DNA of 41,269 bases. Origin: Xylanibacter ruminicola. GTDB taxonomy: Bacteria; Bacteroidota; Bacteroidia; Bacteroidales; Bacteroidaceae. This document shows, piece by piece, positions 16,362 through 24,403 of the stretch (positions are counted from its first letter, which is position 1; every line of letters begins with the position of its first letter). The notes under the pieces were generated by a model. The model saw only the letters and a list, made by a program, of their open reading frames with translations, was not told the DNA's origin and did not search any database. Made by a program: the position numbers and the translations under genes. The stretch is taken from positions 1 to 41,269 of the forward strand of contig SUYC01000005.1 in the NCBI GenBank assembly GCA_015060625.1. Reading direction: 5' to 3'.

Positions 16362-18125
16362 ATGAGTGAATTGAATTTGAAAGCAGAACAAAACATAGAG
16401 TCAGTAGAGGACTTTAAGTTTGAGCCAATAAAAGGTCAGCCTATGCTGAATTGGCGTGGCAAACGTCCTTTTACATCTACGCAATTCTATCCTGCACAGT
16501 TGAAAGAATCGTTTGGTGAAGAGACTGATGGTTGGATGAATAAAATTTTCTGGGGTGATAATCTTCAGGTAATGAGTCACTTGTTGAAGAAATATCGTGG
16601 CCAAGTGGATTTAATATATATAGACCCTCCTTTTGATTCTAAGGCTGACTATAAAAAGAAAATAGAACTACGAGGTAAGAAAGCTGAGAATGACAAGACT
16701 GCATTTGAAGAGAAACAATATACAGATATTTGGAGTAATGACGAGTATTTGCAATTTATGTATGAAAGGCTAATAATGCTCAGAGAACTTCTTTCAAGTA
16801 ATGGTAGTATTTATCTTCATTGTGATTGGCATAAATCTCATTATCTAAGAATTATCATGGATGAAGTTTTTGGTAATGAATATTTTAAAAATGAAGTCGT
16901 ATGGTATTATAGAAGATGGAATATTGCAGGTTCTTCATACGCAGCAAATCATGACACTTTATTGTATTATACGAAATCAAAAACAGATCATACTTACAAT
17001 CAACTTTATATACCTAAAAGTGAGAAATCAAGTGCTCAAGGTAAATCGTGGATTAGTATTATCGGAGAAGATGGAGTAAGACGTTCTGTTCAAACAGATG
17101 TACCGACAAAAGGTGTTCCTATGCCTGATGTGTGGGAGATATCTATGATAAATCCGGTTGCAAAAGAGAGAACTGAAGTTAATTATCCAACTCAGAAGCC
17201 TGAAGCTTTGTTAGAGAGAATATTGACAGTATCATCTAATCCTGGGGATTTGGTATTCGATTGTTTTATGGGAAGTGGAACTACTCAAGCCGTCGCTATG
17301 AAACTCGGACGTAGATTTATAGGTGCAGACATTAATCTTGGAGCAATTGATACAACAGTAAAACGATTAAATAAAGTTGCGAAAGATATAAATGAGACCC
17401 TCCATGATGAAACTCGTTATACAGGCTTTGAAGTGTGGAATGTCAATAACTACGACGTATTTCGTAATCCGATACATGCAAAAGACTTGTTAATAGAAGC
17501 TCTTGAATTACAGCCGTTACCAGATAATGGACTCTATGATGGAGAGAAAGATGGGCGTATGGTTAAGATTATGCCTATCAATCGCATTGCTACCAGAGTT
17601 GACTTAAACGAACTGATAACGGGTTTCCCACGTGATAAGTTTGACAAACGAAAAGCAGAGACACCAAACAAACCTGTAGAACTCATAACTTTGGTTTGTA
17701 TGGGCCACGAGCCTGATCTTGGTGCAAACCTAAAACTTCAGATGAAGGAAGAAGGATATAATATCGATGTAGAAGTCGTAGATATTCTGCGAGATAAGGT
17801 AAACTTAGAGTTCCGAAGAGATTCTGAAGCTGATGTACAAATAGAGGGTGATAGACTTGTCGTTCGAGAATTCTACCCTATGAATCTTTTACAAAAGCTC
17901 TCGTTAGAGAAAACAAATGTTGATGAATGGAGAGAATTGGTTGATAGCATAAAGATTGACTTCAACTTCGACGGCGCCGTATTTTCACCAACAGTAATTG
18001 ATATTCCAGAAGGTAAGGAATTAGTAAAAGGTAGCTATATAATTCCTGCTGATGCTGGTACTATCAAGGTGAAGATAACTGACTTGTTAAGTGAGTCGTG
18101 TGAAATAACTCTTAATGCTGAATAA
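16362..18125 (+). CDS. Type III-like DNA methyltransferase (Mod)
   Basis: 587 aa. The amino-MTase motif DPPF is at 88-91 and the AdoMet-binding motif FMGSGTT at ~303-309; this order (catalytic motif first) is that of beta-class enzymes such as type III Mod subunits. The region between (about 130-290) should hold the target-recognition part. A long C-terminal extension (~350-587) may contact the Res subunit. It would methylate adenine or cytosine N4/N6 at an unknown site. The central part (about 16740-17340) is noticeably more AT-rich than the gene's ends, which suits an exchanged recognition domain. The ATG of the Res gene begins two bases after the stop. Confidence 0.87.
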   Translation: MSELNLKAEQNIESVEDFKFEPIKGQPMLNWRGKRPFTSTQFYPAQLKESFGEETDGWMNKIFWGDNLQVMSHLLKKYRGQVDLIYIDPPFDSKADYKKKIELRGKKAENDKTAFEEKQYTDIWSNDEYLQFMYERLIMLRELLSSNGSIYLHCDWHKSHYLRIIMDEVFGNEYFKNEVVWYYRRWNIAGSSYAANHDTLLYYTKSKTDHTYNQLYIPKSEKSSAQGKSWISIIGEDGVRRSVQTDVPTKGVPMPDVWEISMINPVAKERTEVNYPTQKPEALLERILTVSSNPGDLVFDCFMGSGTTQAVAMKLGRRFIGADINLGAIDTTVKRLNKVAKDINETLHDETRYTGFEVWNVNNYDVFRNPIHAKDLLIEALELQPLPDNGLYDGEKDGRMVKIMPINRIATRVDLNELITGFPRDKFDKRKAETPNKPVELITLVCMGHEPDLGANLKLQMKEEGYNIDVEVVDILRDKVNLEFRRDSEADVQIEGDRLVVREFYPMNLLQKLSLEKTNVDEWRELVDSIKIDFNFDGAVFSPTVIDIPEGKELVKGSYIIPADAGTIKVKITDLLSESCEITLNAE

Positions 18126-18126
18126 T

Positions 18127-20775
18127 ATGGCAAGAAAAAAGTCCACAACAGCAACGATAGATTTTCCGTTCTATCAATATCTGCAATATTTCTTGCGGAC
18201 AGAGCATAAGCGCATCTATGCTGAGTTCAAGCCCCTCTCTAAGAAGTTCTTGAGTTATAATAATCCTAAAGAGAACTCAAAGGCTTATCTTCGTGTGCCT
18301 CAGTTTGAAGCACTTGAGACCTATGTGTTCCTAAAAGAATTTTGCGAAAATCAAAAGCTTTGGGAGATATTTGAACAATGGTATAACAAAACAGGTAAAT
18401 TTGAAGGACGTGCTTATGCTGGTATAGAGAAGGGGGGGCAGCTTTCACTTTTCGATGTGACTGAGGTCAATCAAGATGAGACTAAAGGATATTTTGCTCA
18501 AATATTTGCTCAGATTAAGGCAATGGAGCAAACATATCCTAACTACATTTTTTCTCTTACAATGGGATTGGGTAAGACGCTTCTGATGGCTACAAGTATT
18601 TTCTATGAGTTTTTGTTGGCCAACAAATATCCTCGCAATCCTCTATATTGCCATAATGCCATTATCTTTGTGCCAGATAAAACTGTGCGTGAGAGTGTGA
18701 TTGCTGATGTTCAGAATTTAGATAAGCAGAAAGTCGTTCCACAAGAATATCTTTCATGGCTTGATGCTAATTTGAAATTTCATTTCTTGGATGATAATTC
18801 TTCTCAGCTATCCACTATTGATAAGTCTGATTATAACATCATCATTTCTAACTCTCAGAAGATTATTCTGAAGAAGGAACATAAGAAGAAATCTGCTGCT
18901 CAGTCACTTTTCGGAGAGGAGACAGGTAAATATACAGCGCTGTCCCTAAAGAGTAAAATGGCTTCGCTTGGTGAGGCTGCTGGTATTGAAGATGTAGAAG
19001 AAGAAATACAGCTCATTAACAATCATCGTTTTACAAAGTTGTCACGCTTAAAACAACTTGGTATTTATGTAGATGAAGCTCATCATGTATTTGGTACTAA
19101 ACTGCAAGAAGATTTAATAGGAACAAAAACCACGAGTCTTCGAATGACAATCAATGAATTGGCGGCTAACCTTGAATTAGCAGGTTCGCGTGTTGTTGGT
19201 TGTTATAACTATACAGGTACGCCTTATGTAAAAAAACGCTTATTACCAGAAGTGGTTTATTCGTACGGACTACGTGATGCTATAGATCATTCTTATCTTA
19301 AGAAGGTGGATCCTTATGCTCTGGAGAATATTAGAGAGAATACGCAGGTGTTCTGCCGAAAGGCAATTGGTGATTTCTGGGAAAAATGTGGAGAGAAGCG
19401 TGTTGAAGGTATGTTGCCTAAGATGGCATTCTTTGCTTCAACAATTGAAGAAGCTGTTGAAGAATTGCGACCTGCTATAGAGAATGAACTTATAAGATTA
19501 AACATTCCTACATCAAGAATACTTGTTAATGTTGGTGATTCTAAATATACCACCAACGATGATTTACGTGAATTTAATAATCTTGATACGGTTCGCTCAG
19601 AAAAACAGTTTATTATCCTTGTAGGCAAAGGTAAAGAAGGTTGGAATTGTCGTTCACTTTTTGCTGTAGCGATGTATAGGCGTGCCAATTCTACTGTATT
19701 TGTTCTGCAAGCAACAATGCGCTGTTTGCGTCAGATTGGTGATTATCAGCATACTGCCTATCTGTTCTTTTCACAAGAGAATATGGACATCCTTAATCAG
19801 GAACTTCAGGCTAATTTCAATATCACCCTCGATGATATGTCAGGAGCTGGTGATAAGAAGAATATTGCAGAAGTCCGCATGATACCACCATCAGTAAAGA
19901 TAGAGGTTAAGAAAATCAAGAAACTCTACCAAATGAATCGAAAACATTTGGCTGAGCATGTTGACTTGAAACTTGAAGAAGTGGATTTAGAAAGATATAA
20001 GATGACTGTATCTAGAAGAACCATTGACGATTTGAGTAAAACAGTTGGCGGAAGGAAAGATATATCAGATATCAAAGAACAGCGGAAGTTCTCTGTATTT
20101 ACTTTGGTAGGTGAAATAGCAAGATATCTGAATATGAATCCTCTGGAGTTAAAACGTATTATGCTTACATTAACTGAATCTCTCGATAGTATATGTCAGC
20201 GTGTAAACGAGCATAATGAACTGCTTTATGATGAAGTTATTCCTAGACTGTTTAGGGAGATTTACGACGTGAAAGAATATACTAATGAAGAGAAGGTAAC
20301 GCTTGAACTCGTCAAAGATCCAAAGATCAAAGGAGAGGATTGTTATCATGTATCTTATAAAGATGGCATGCTGGCATCTTATTATGATGATAAATATGCT
20401 CCATATCGCGACAAGACATTCAATGTTGACAACTATTGCTTTGATTCAGGACCTGAAAGCGATATGTTTTGGAACCTTATCAATGACAAACGTTTGGCAA
20501 AAGTATGGTTTACTGGTATGCTTACTGCTGGACAGACGGAATTTGTTATCAATTATATTGATCCGGAATCAAATACAGTTCGCTCTTATTACCCGGACTT
20601 CTTGGTACAGAAAGAGGATGGCTCTTATATTATTATAGAGGTAAAGGGAGAAAATAAGATTGATGATGCTGTTGTTCTTGCAAAGAAGGAGTATGCTCAG
20701 CAGATTGCTTCCGCAAGTTCTATGGACTATATAATTGTCCCTGGCAAACAAGCTAAGCTAAAGTTGATGTTGTGA
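18127..20775 (+). CDS. Type III-like restriction subunit (Res): DEAH helicase with PD-(D/E)XK nuclease
   Basis: 882 aa from the ATG at 18127, giving MARKKSTTATIDFPFYQYL. Superfamily 2 motifs: Walker A MGLGKT (~146-150), DEAH (~315-318), YTGTPY (~360) and a motif VI-like MRCLRQIGDY (~530). The C-terminus carries a nuclease signature YYPDFLV...IIEVKGE (~820-840). With the adjacent Mod it fits an ATP-dependent type III-like restriction enzyme that translocates or diffuses between two sites and cuts. A G7 run (18432-18438) stands out in an AT-rich gene. A short ORF starts at a GTG overlapping its stop codon. Confidence 0.87.
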   Translation: MARKKSTTATIDFPFYQYLQYFLRTEHKRIYAEFKPLSKKFLSYNNPKENSKAYLRVPQFEALETYVFLKEFCENQKLWEIFEQWYNKTGKFEGRAYAGIEKGGQLSLFDVTEVNQDETKGYFAQIFAQIKAMEQTYPNYIFSLTMGLGKTLLMATSIFYEFLLANKYPRNPLYCHNAIIFVPDKTVRESVIADVQNLDKQKVVPQEYLSWLDANLKFHFLDDNSSQLSTIDKSDYNIIISNSQKIILKKEHKKKSAAQSLFGEETGKYTALSLKSKMASLGEAAGIEDVEEEIQLINNHRFTKLSRLKQLGIYVDEAHHVFGTKLQEDLIGTKTTSLRMTINELAANLELAGSRVVGCYNYTGTPYVKKRLLPEVVYSYGLRDAIDHSYLKKVDPYALENIRENTQVFCRKAIGDFWEKCGEKRVEGMLPKMAFFASTIEEAVEELRPAIENELIRLNIPTSRILVNVGDSKYTTNDDLREFNNLDTVRSEKQFIILVGKGKEGWNCRSLFAVAMYRRANSTVFVLQATMRCLRQIGDYQHTAYLFFSQENMDILNQELQANFNITLDDMSGAGDKKNIAEVRMIPPSVKIEVKKIKKLYQMNRKHLAEHVDLKLEEVDLERYKMTVSRRTIDDLSKTVGGRKDISDIKEQRKFSVFTLVGEIARYLNMNPLELKRIMLTLTESLDSICQRVNEHNELLYDEVIPRLFREIYDVKEYTNEEKVTLELVKDPKIKGEDCYHVSYKDGMLASYYDDKYAPYRDKTFNVDNYCFDSGPESDMFWNLINDKRLAKVWFTGMLTAGQTEFVINYIDPESNTVRSYYPDFLVQKEDGSYIIIEVKGENKIDDAVVLAKKEYAQQIASASSMDYIIVPGKQAKLKLML

Positions 20776-20909
20776 TAGTAAATAATAATATTATATTATT
20801 GAATATAGTCGCCTGGGGTGTTTTAATATTCACCCTGGGCGTACTTGTGGGCTATATGCTCAAAGTGGTGATTAATAATTACGAGCGGATGAAGGCTCGT
20901 AAGGAATAA
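20772..20909 (+). CDS. Tiny predicted membrane protein overlapping the Res stop
   Basis: 45 aa with GTG start overlapping the Res TGA (GTGA). A single hydrophobic helix (LLNIVAWGVLIFTLGVLVGY) is followed by a basic tail KVVINNYERMKARKE. Not recognised. The amphipathic organisation and tight coupling make it plausible as a gene, but it is short and starts with GTG. Its codons look more like host genes than like the AT-rich Res gene, so it could also be a remnant of an older host gene at the edge of the inserted block. Confidence 0.4.
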   Translation: MIVNNNIILLNIVAWGVLIFTLGVLVGYMLKVVINNYERMKARKE

Positions 20910-21009
20910 ATAGTTGTTAGCATGTTGAACCATAAACACAGAAAGGAGGGCAAAGAGATGATGATAACATAAGATTTTCCGTTTAATATTTGGGCGGAAA
21001 GGATATTTG

Positions 21010-21109
21010 CATTATCTTTGAGCAATGCTCGAAGATAAGCTTCATCTCGGAAATGCAAAGAAAAACGTGTTTTCCTTTGGAATTTCACTCGATTTGCATT
21101 ATCTTTGCA
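21010..21109 (+). repeat. 100-bp dispersed repeat carrying a promoter, copy B
   Basis: CATTATCTTTGAGC at the start and TATCTTTGCA at the end, with two nested inverted repeats inside. 86/100 identical, without gaps, to the reverse complement of 9261-9360. The terminal TATCTTTGC (21100-21108) is a good -7 box and points at the structured RNA region that follows. The 100 bases before it (20910-21009) contain nothing I can assign. Confidence 0.85.
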
Positions 21110-21112
21110 CTC

Positions 21113-21318
21113 AGAAATTCTTATTGGTAAGAAATAGAGCCTAAAAGTTTTCGAATCGTTCTAAAGCTACCACAAAAGAATCGTAAAGAAAGCGAAGGCT
21201 GTCAGCTCATACCCCTTGGGGCGTGGGCATTGGCGGTATTCGGGATCTTTACGAGGGTGTGGTAGCCCCTGGAACGATGTTTCGTTTATCAAAATTGTCC
21301 ACGCTCTGTTTCTTTCTA
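21113..21318 (+). ncRNA. Rod-shaped structured RNA candidate (6S-like)
   Basis: No protein frame. Four consecutive long-range helices fold the ~200-nt region back on itself: 21129-21140 with 21303-21314 (12 pairs, one G-U), 21155-21161 with 21272-21278, 21166-21173 with 21259-21266, and 21181-21188 with 21247-21254 (all perfect). The tip (21189-21246) has CCCC/GGGG and ATACC/GGTAT pairings. A promoter box precedes it at the right distance. A closing stem, an internal bubble (21141-21154 / 21279-21302) and ~200-nt length are the hallmarks of 6S RNA, which binds RNA polymerase; that identity is an inference. There is no strong terminator T tract. Confidence 0.55.
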
Positions 21319-21344
21319 ATAGAATAAAATCCGCACCGCCTTGT

Positions 21345-21352
21345 TATGTTTG
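21345..21352 (+). promoter_or_regulatory. Weak -7 box before the 305-aa unknown gene
   Basis: TATGTTTG with a ~60-base leader to the ATG at 21416. The fit to the consensus is partial, and read-through from the structured RNA promoter is an alternative. Confidence 0.4.
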
Positions 21353-21415
21353 TGGCACCTGAAAGGGAGTCAGGAAGTTTACTAAATAAATACTATCATA
21401 TAAACGAAAACCAAA

Positions 21416-22333
21416 ATGAGGAAAACAAAATGGAGCTTAAAGTTGTACAAGCTCCAACTCTTAAGCACCGAGGGTACGTTGTTTGGTGGACCTGCAGGTG
21501 TAAAATTATTGAAACTGGTAGAACAAGTAACTGAAAACGACTATCGTAGAAAACGTTTTGATTTCAGAGATCCTGAAACAAACGAGAAATATACACGAAA
21601 ATACTCGATAGTGCCCAAAGCGGGTGAAATAATGATAAGCGTGGGTCGTTATACAACACCTGATGACTATGCACAGATTTGTATCCAGGTGAGCGACAGG
21701 GTTGAGTTTCCATATCTGGCTTTGCTCGACTATAAACCGGCATTCAAGGATGCACGCACACTGTTGAAGGTGGTGAAAAGAGCCTTTAACAAGATACTGG
21801 TGGAGAAGGGGGTGAAGATGGATCTTGAACCTTGGAATATGGACTACGATGAAGCGTTGAACATGGTTGCAAGGAACTGCTTTGAGTCGTTTCTCTATGG
21901 CAAACATCAGGATACCAAGAACCCTTTTTTAGGAGTGGGCTTTGAAGAATTAGCACCCGCATGTAAGAAACTCTTGGAGCAGAAGATGAAGAAAGTAAAG
22001 AAGATAAAGAAGCTGAAGATTGAATCGGTAAAGAAGTATCGCGACTATATAATAGCCACTGATGTGGATGCCGTGATGCAGATACTGCATAAGTTTACCG
22101 ACGGAAAGCTGAGTTCGCAGGCGGTGATGATGGGGCAACGAGCTCTTATAAAACTGAAAATGCTGAACGAACCCATACCGTACCAAGTGTTTGTTGATGA
22201 ATTCGGTAGTGGGAAAGGGCGTGACAGTACGTCGTATTGTACGTATCGTGGCGCTAAATATAAGAAATACGATAATGATATCGACTTCTTAAATCTCTGT
22301 CGCCAACTGGAGAAATTTACACTCACTGCATGA
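21416..22333 (+). CDS. Unrecognised 305-aa accessory protein
   Basis: Not recognised. 305 aa, starting MRKTKWSLKLYK at an ATG preceded by an A-rich leader. It is basic, with a Lys-rich helical stretch KMKKVKKIKKLKIESVKKY around residues 190-210 and no membrane segment or signal peptide. The N-terminal half contains RRKRFDFRDPETNEKYTRKY. It heads a run of small rightward genes leading to the primase-helicase, and ends before a strong terminator at 22393-22429. A DNA- or RNA-binding role would fit the charge, but nothing specific shows it. Confidence 0.7.
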   Translation: MRKTKWSLKLYKLQLLSTEGTLFGGPAGVKLLKLVEQVTENDYRRKRFDFRDPETNEKYTRKYSIVPKAGEIMISVGRYTTPDDYAQICIQVSDRVEFPYLALLDYKPAFKDARTLLKVVKRAFNKILVEKGVKMDLEPWNMDYDEALNMVARNCFESFLYGKHQDTKNPFLGVGFEELAPACKKLLEQKMKKVKKIKKLKIESVKKYRDYIIATDVDAVMQILHKFTDGKLSSQAVMMGQRALIKLKMLNEPIPYQVFVDEFGSGKGRDSTSYCTYRGAKYKKYDNDIDFLNLCRQLEKFTLTA

Positions 22334-22338
22334 CTAAT

Positions 22339-22390
22339 GAACTCGGAATTTTCAGAATTTTCGGAATTTTTCGAATTTTCAGAATTTATT
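22339..22390. repeat. Degenerate 8-10-bp tandem repeat (GGAATTTTC-like)
   Basis: About five copies of a unit like TCGGAATTT/TCAGAATTT right after the stop of the 305-aa gene and just before its terminator. Unit length drifts, so it is a loose array. Confidence 0.6.
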
Positions 22391-22392
22391 TT

Positions 22393-22429
22393 GAGACCAC
22401 TTCCGAAATTCGGAATTGGTCTCTTTTTT
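22393..22429 (+). terminator. Strong intrinsic terminator
   Basis: GAGACCA (22393-22399) pairs with TGGTCTC (22417-22423), and inside that TTCCGAA pairs with TTCGGAA; six Ts follow. It ends the transcript of the 305-aa gene. Confidence 0.85.
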
Positions 22430-22444
22430 ATGTTCAAAAACACA

Positions 22445-22453
22445 TATATTTGC
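22445..22453 (+). promoter_or_regulatory. -7 box of the 220-aa unknown gene
   Basis: TATATTTGC followed by CACCCG; the leader to the ATG at 22533 is about 75 bases. Confidence 0.6.
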
Positions 22454-22532
22454 ACCCGCTAAAATTAAATATATTATTAACTCTGAGGGAGGAATTAGGC
22501 CTAAGACTGAACTCATAACTCTAAAAAAGATT

Positions 22533-23195
22533 ATGAGAAAAGAACAAGAAGTTCAGTACATCTGGCATGATGGTGTAAGGATTCGCGAGGATCAGTTGGT
22601 AAAAATGGCTATGGGTGCAGGTAGTTACGCATTAGCCGAACATTACGTGTGTTCGCTGTTGGCGCATGGATGTGCGCATGGCCTTGTGTACCTTATTAAT
22701 AAGGCTAACGAGATACGTGAGTATTATCAAGTACATAAATATCCTGTGCCTAATATGGACGAGGATAAGGTTAGTCCATCATCCAAGTATCGCTGCAGTG
22801 TGGAAGACCAAATTCGAAAGAAGTATCGCTGTATGACGCCTGATGAGCGTACCAGTCTGTTGCGTTCGTGCCTTGGCGAATTGCGTGCTAACTATCCCAA
22901 GCTGTTCCGATTTAAGAATCAATGGCAGGGCATCTATTTCGTTATTCACGACCGGCTGGATGCCAGCCTTACCCAATGCGACTTTATAGGTATGGCTAAG
23001 AAGTCGACACCAAGTGGCTGGCCTGCAAGGATTGCCATTAGTGGTAATGAGTTTAAGAATCTGCGTCGCGATTTTCAGATTGAGGATTACGATGAGTTGT
23101 ATTACGAAATGGACTATAACCCACATAGAACACTTTGCGATACATTTTGGGAGGTGATAAAAGAGTGGATTTGTGGAAAAAATGTGGAAGATTAA
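22533..23195 (+). CDS. Unrecognised 220-aa accessory protein
   Basis: Not recognised. 220 aa from the ATG at 22533 (MRKEQEVQYIWHDGVRI). The open frame extends upstream to 22416, but that part crosses the terminator and promoter. Soluble, mixed charge, with several Cys and a SKYRCSVEDQIRKKYRCMT segment (~90-110), and a conspicuous QWQGIYFVIHDRLDASLTQ region (~130-150). No known catalytic motif. It has its own promoter and no obvious coupling to the next gene, which follows after a 235-base leader region. Confidence 0.7.
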   Translation: MRKEQEVQYIWHDGVRIREDQLVKMAMGAGSYALAEHYVCSLLAHGCAHGLVYLINKANEIREYYQVHKYPVPNMDEDKVSPSSKYRCSVEDQIRKKYRCMTPDERTSLLRSCLGELRANYPKLFRFKNQWQGIYFVIHDRLDASLTQCDFIGMAKKSTPSGWPARIAISGNEFKNLRRDFQIEDYDELYYEMDYNPHRTLCDTFWEVIKEWICGKNVED

Positions 23196-23267
23196 TCTAA
23201 TTTGTGGAAAAAAAGACGGGAAAAAGTTGATATGACGGATACGCCGTTCGACGCAATTTTTTATGCC

Positions 23268-23402
23268 TACATTTGCATCGTCAAAAGGAAATCCGCGATT
23301 AAGCGAGTGAAGAGCCGAATGTAATTCGAGCTTTTTCGAGCGAAAGCGGGTTCGAGCGAAAGCTCAAATAAACCTCCTCGCGACGATGCAAAATTAGTTT
23401 AT
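23268..23402 (+). promoter_or_regulatory. Promoter and hairpin-rich leader with 11-bp inverted ends
   Basis: A TACATTTGC box (23268-23276) overlaps TTTGCATCGTC (23272-23282), whose exact complement GACGATGCAAA lies at 23392-23402. Between them are CGCGATTAAGCG and two copies of TTCGAGCGAAAGC that can pair with GAGC/GCTC arms. Segments GGAAAT, GCGAGTGAAG and GCATCGTC also occur in the HU leader (10454-10680). It precedes the 115-aa gene. Confidence 0.55.
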
Positions 23403-23430
23403 AAATGTAGAATTAAAAAAGTGAGTAGAA

Positions 23431-23778
23431 ATGAAAAGAAGAATGCTTTATGTAGAACACTACGCAGAGGTTGACCATGTGGTTAGCAGGGATCTGAGCG
23501 GCGACTTCGGTATTGCCCGTTGTGCTGAAAAGATTATGGCCCAGGTTGAGGACGAGGTGAGTGCAGAACTGCTGGAAATGCTGCGTTGGCAGCTGTTGGG
23601 ATTCTGTAGAGAGATGCAGCGTGAGATGGCCGAAGACATTTTGTTTTTCGCACTCGGACATGTGGTACGTACCACGGGATGCCCATCGGCTGACTATGTA
23701 CTGGACTGCTGTTACACTCTGATTGCCGTAGAACATGGTATTATGAGAGAACAAGAAGAAGAGTTTGAAGATTGCTAA
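23431..23778 (+). CDS. Unrecognised 115-aa acidic protein
   Basis: Not recognised. 115 aa, MKRRMLYVEHYAEVDHVVSR, strongly acidic and predicted mostly helical (AEKIMAQVEDEVSAELLEML), ending in QEEEFEDC. It follows a hairpin-rich leader, and the next gene starts 13 bases after its stop, so the two are likely co-transcribed. Small acidic phage-type proteins sometimes mimic DNA or bind host factors, but there is no direct evidence here. Confidence 0.6.
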   Translation: MKRRMLYVEHYAEVDHVVSRDLSGDFGIARCAEKIMAQVEDEVSAELLEMLRWQLLGFCREMQREMAEDILFFALGHVVRTTGCPSADYVLDCCYTLIAVEHGIMREQEEEFEDC

Positions 23779-23791
23779 AATAATATATAAA

Positions 23792-24010
23792 ATGAGAAAC
23801 CTGTTTGGTATAGAAATTAAGTGCTGCTGTGCATCGTGCGACCACAAGGAGATAGACTACGAAGGGGAGCGCACCTGCAAGCTGATGGGACTGAAAGTAC
23901 AACAGACTTTTAAATGCAGCAAGTGGCAGATAAGCTACGGTATGAGCAAAGCCGGAAGTGCTCAAGGTGTAGTACGCCACATCATAACTAAAGAGATAAT
24001 CATAGATTAG
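23792..24010 (+). CDS. Cys-rich small protein, probable zinc binder
   Basis: 72 aa from the ATG at 23792; an in-frame TTG at 23765 would overlap the previous gene. Six Cys: CCC then CDH near the N-terminus (residues ~11-16), then TCKLM and KCSKW (~30-45), a spacing suited to a zinc ribbon or treble clef. Unknown role, probably nucleic-acid or protein binding. Part of the rightward accessory series. Confidence 0.6.
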   Translation: MRNLFGIEIKCCCASCDHKEIDYEGERTCKLMGLKVQQTFKCSKWQISYGMSKAGSAQGVVRHIITKEIIID

Positions 24011-24059
24011 TAACTAACCGAGTCAATGGGCCCAACGACTCACTAAAAACAAAAGAATT

Positions 24060-24386
24060 ATGCGAAAATTAGTATGGATAATTAATGCTGTCGAGGTTGT
24101 AAAGACCATAAAGGCAGGTAAGAAATTGCAGTGTGTGATAGCTTGGGACGAAAAGCTGGGTATGATATCGATTAAGGCCAATAACCCTCCTGGGGTAAAG
24201 GTTAGAAAGGATTCGCTGTTAAGTCGCACCGACTATGGTAGAGTGACCGAGAGCCCCCTGTTCTACAATATCTACGAACACATTCCTAAGGTACTGGGAG
24301 TGGCACGTATCACCAATGCTATTGACCGCGATGCAAAAGACGCCAAGGAGGCGATAGTAACGAACGAGATAATTGATAGAGTTTAA
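24060..24386 (+). CDS. Unrecognised 108-aa protein
   Basis: Not recognised. 108 aa, MRKLVWIINAVEVVKTIKAG, alpha/beta looking, with NNPPGVKVRKDSLL in the middle and a charged end (IDRDAKDAKEAIV). No membrane segment or catalytic motif. Short gaps (49 bases before, 17 after) suggest one operon with its neighbours. Confidence 0.6.
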   Translation: MRKLVWIINAVEVVKTIKAGKKLQCVIAWDEKLGMISIKANNPPGVKVRKDSLLSRTDYGRVTESPLFYNIYEHIPKVLGVARITNAIDRDAKDAKEAIVTNEIIDRV

Positions 24387-24403
24387 CTTAAAAATTGGAA
24401 TAT

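Noticed and set aside
21113..21318. tmRNA or RNase P RNA
   Set aside because: No tRNA-like ends or tag frame, and none of the conserved RNase P core sequences; the simple rod fits 6S-like RNA better.
22339..22390. CRISPR-like short repeats
   Set aside because: Units are 8-10 bp without spacers; it is a simple degenerate tandem repeat.
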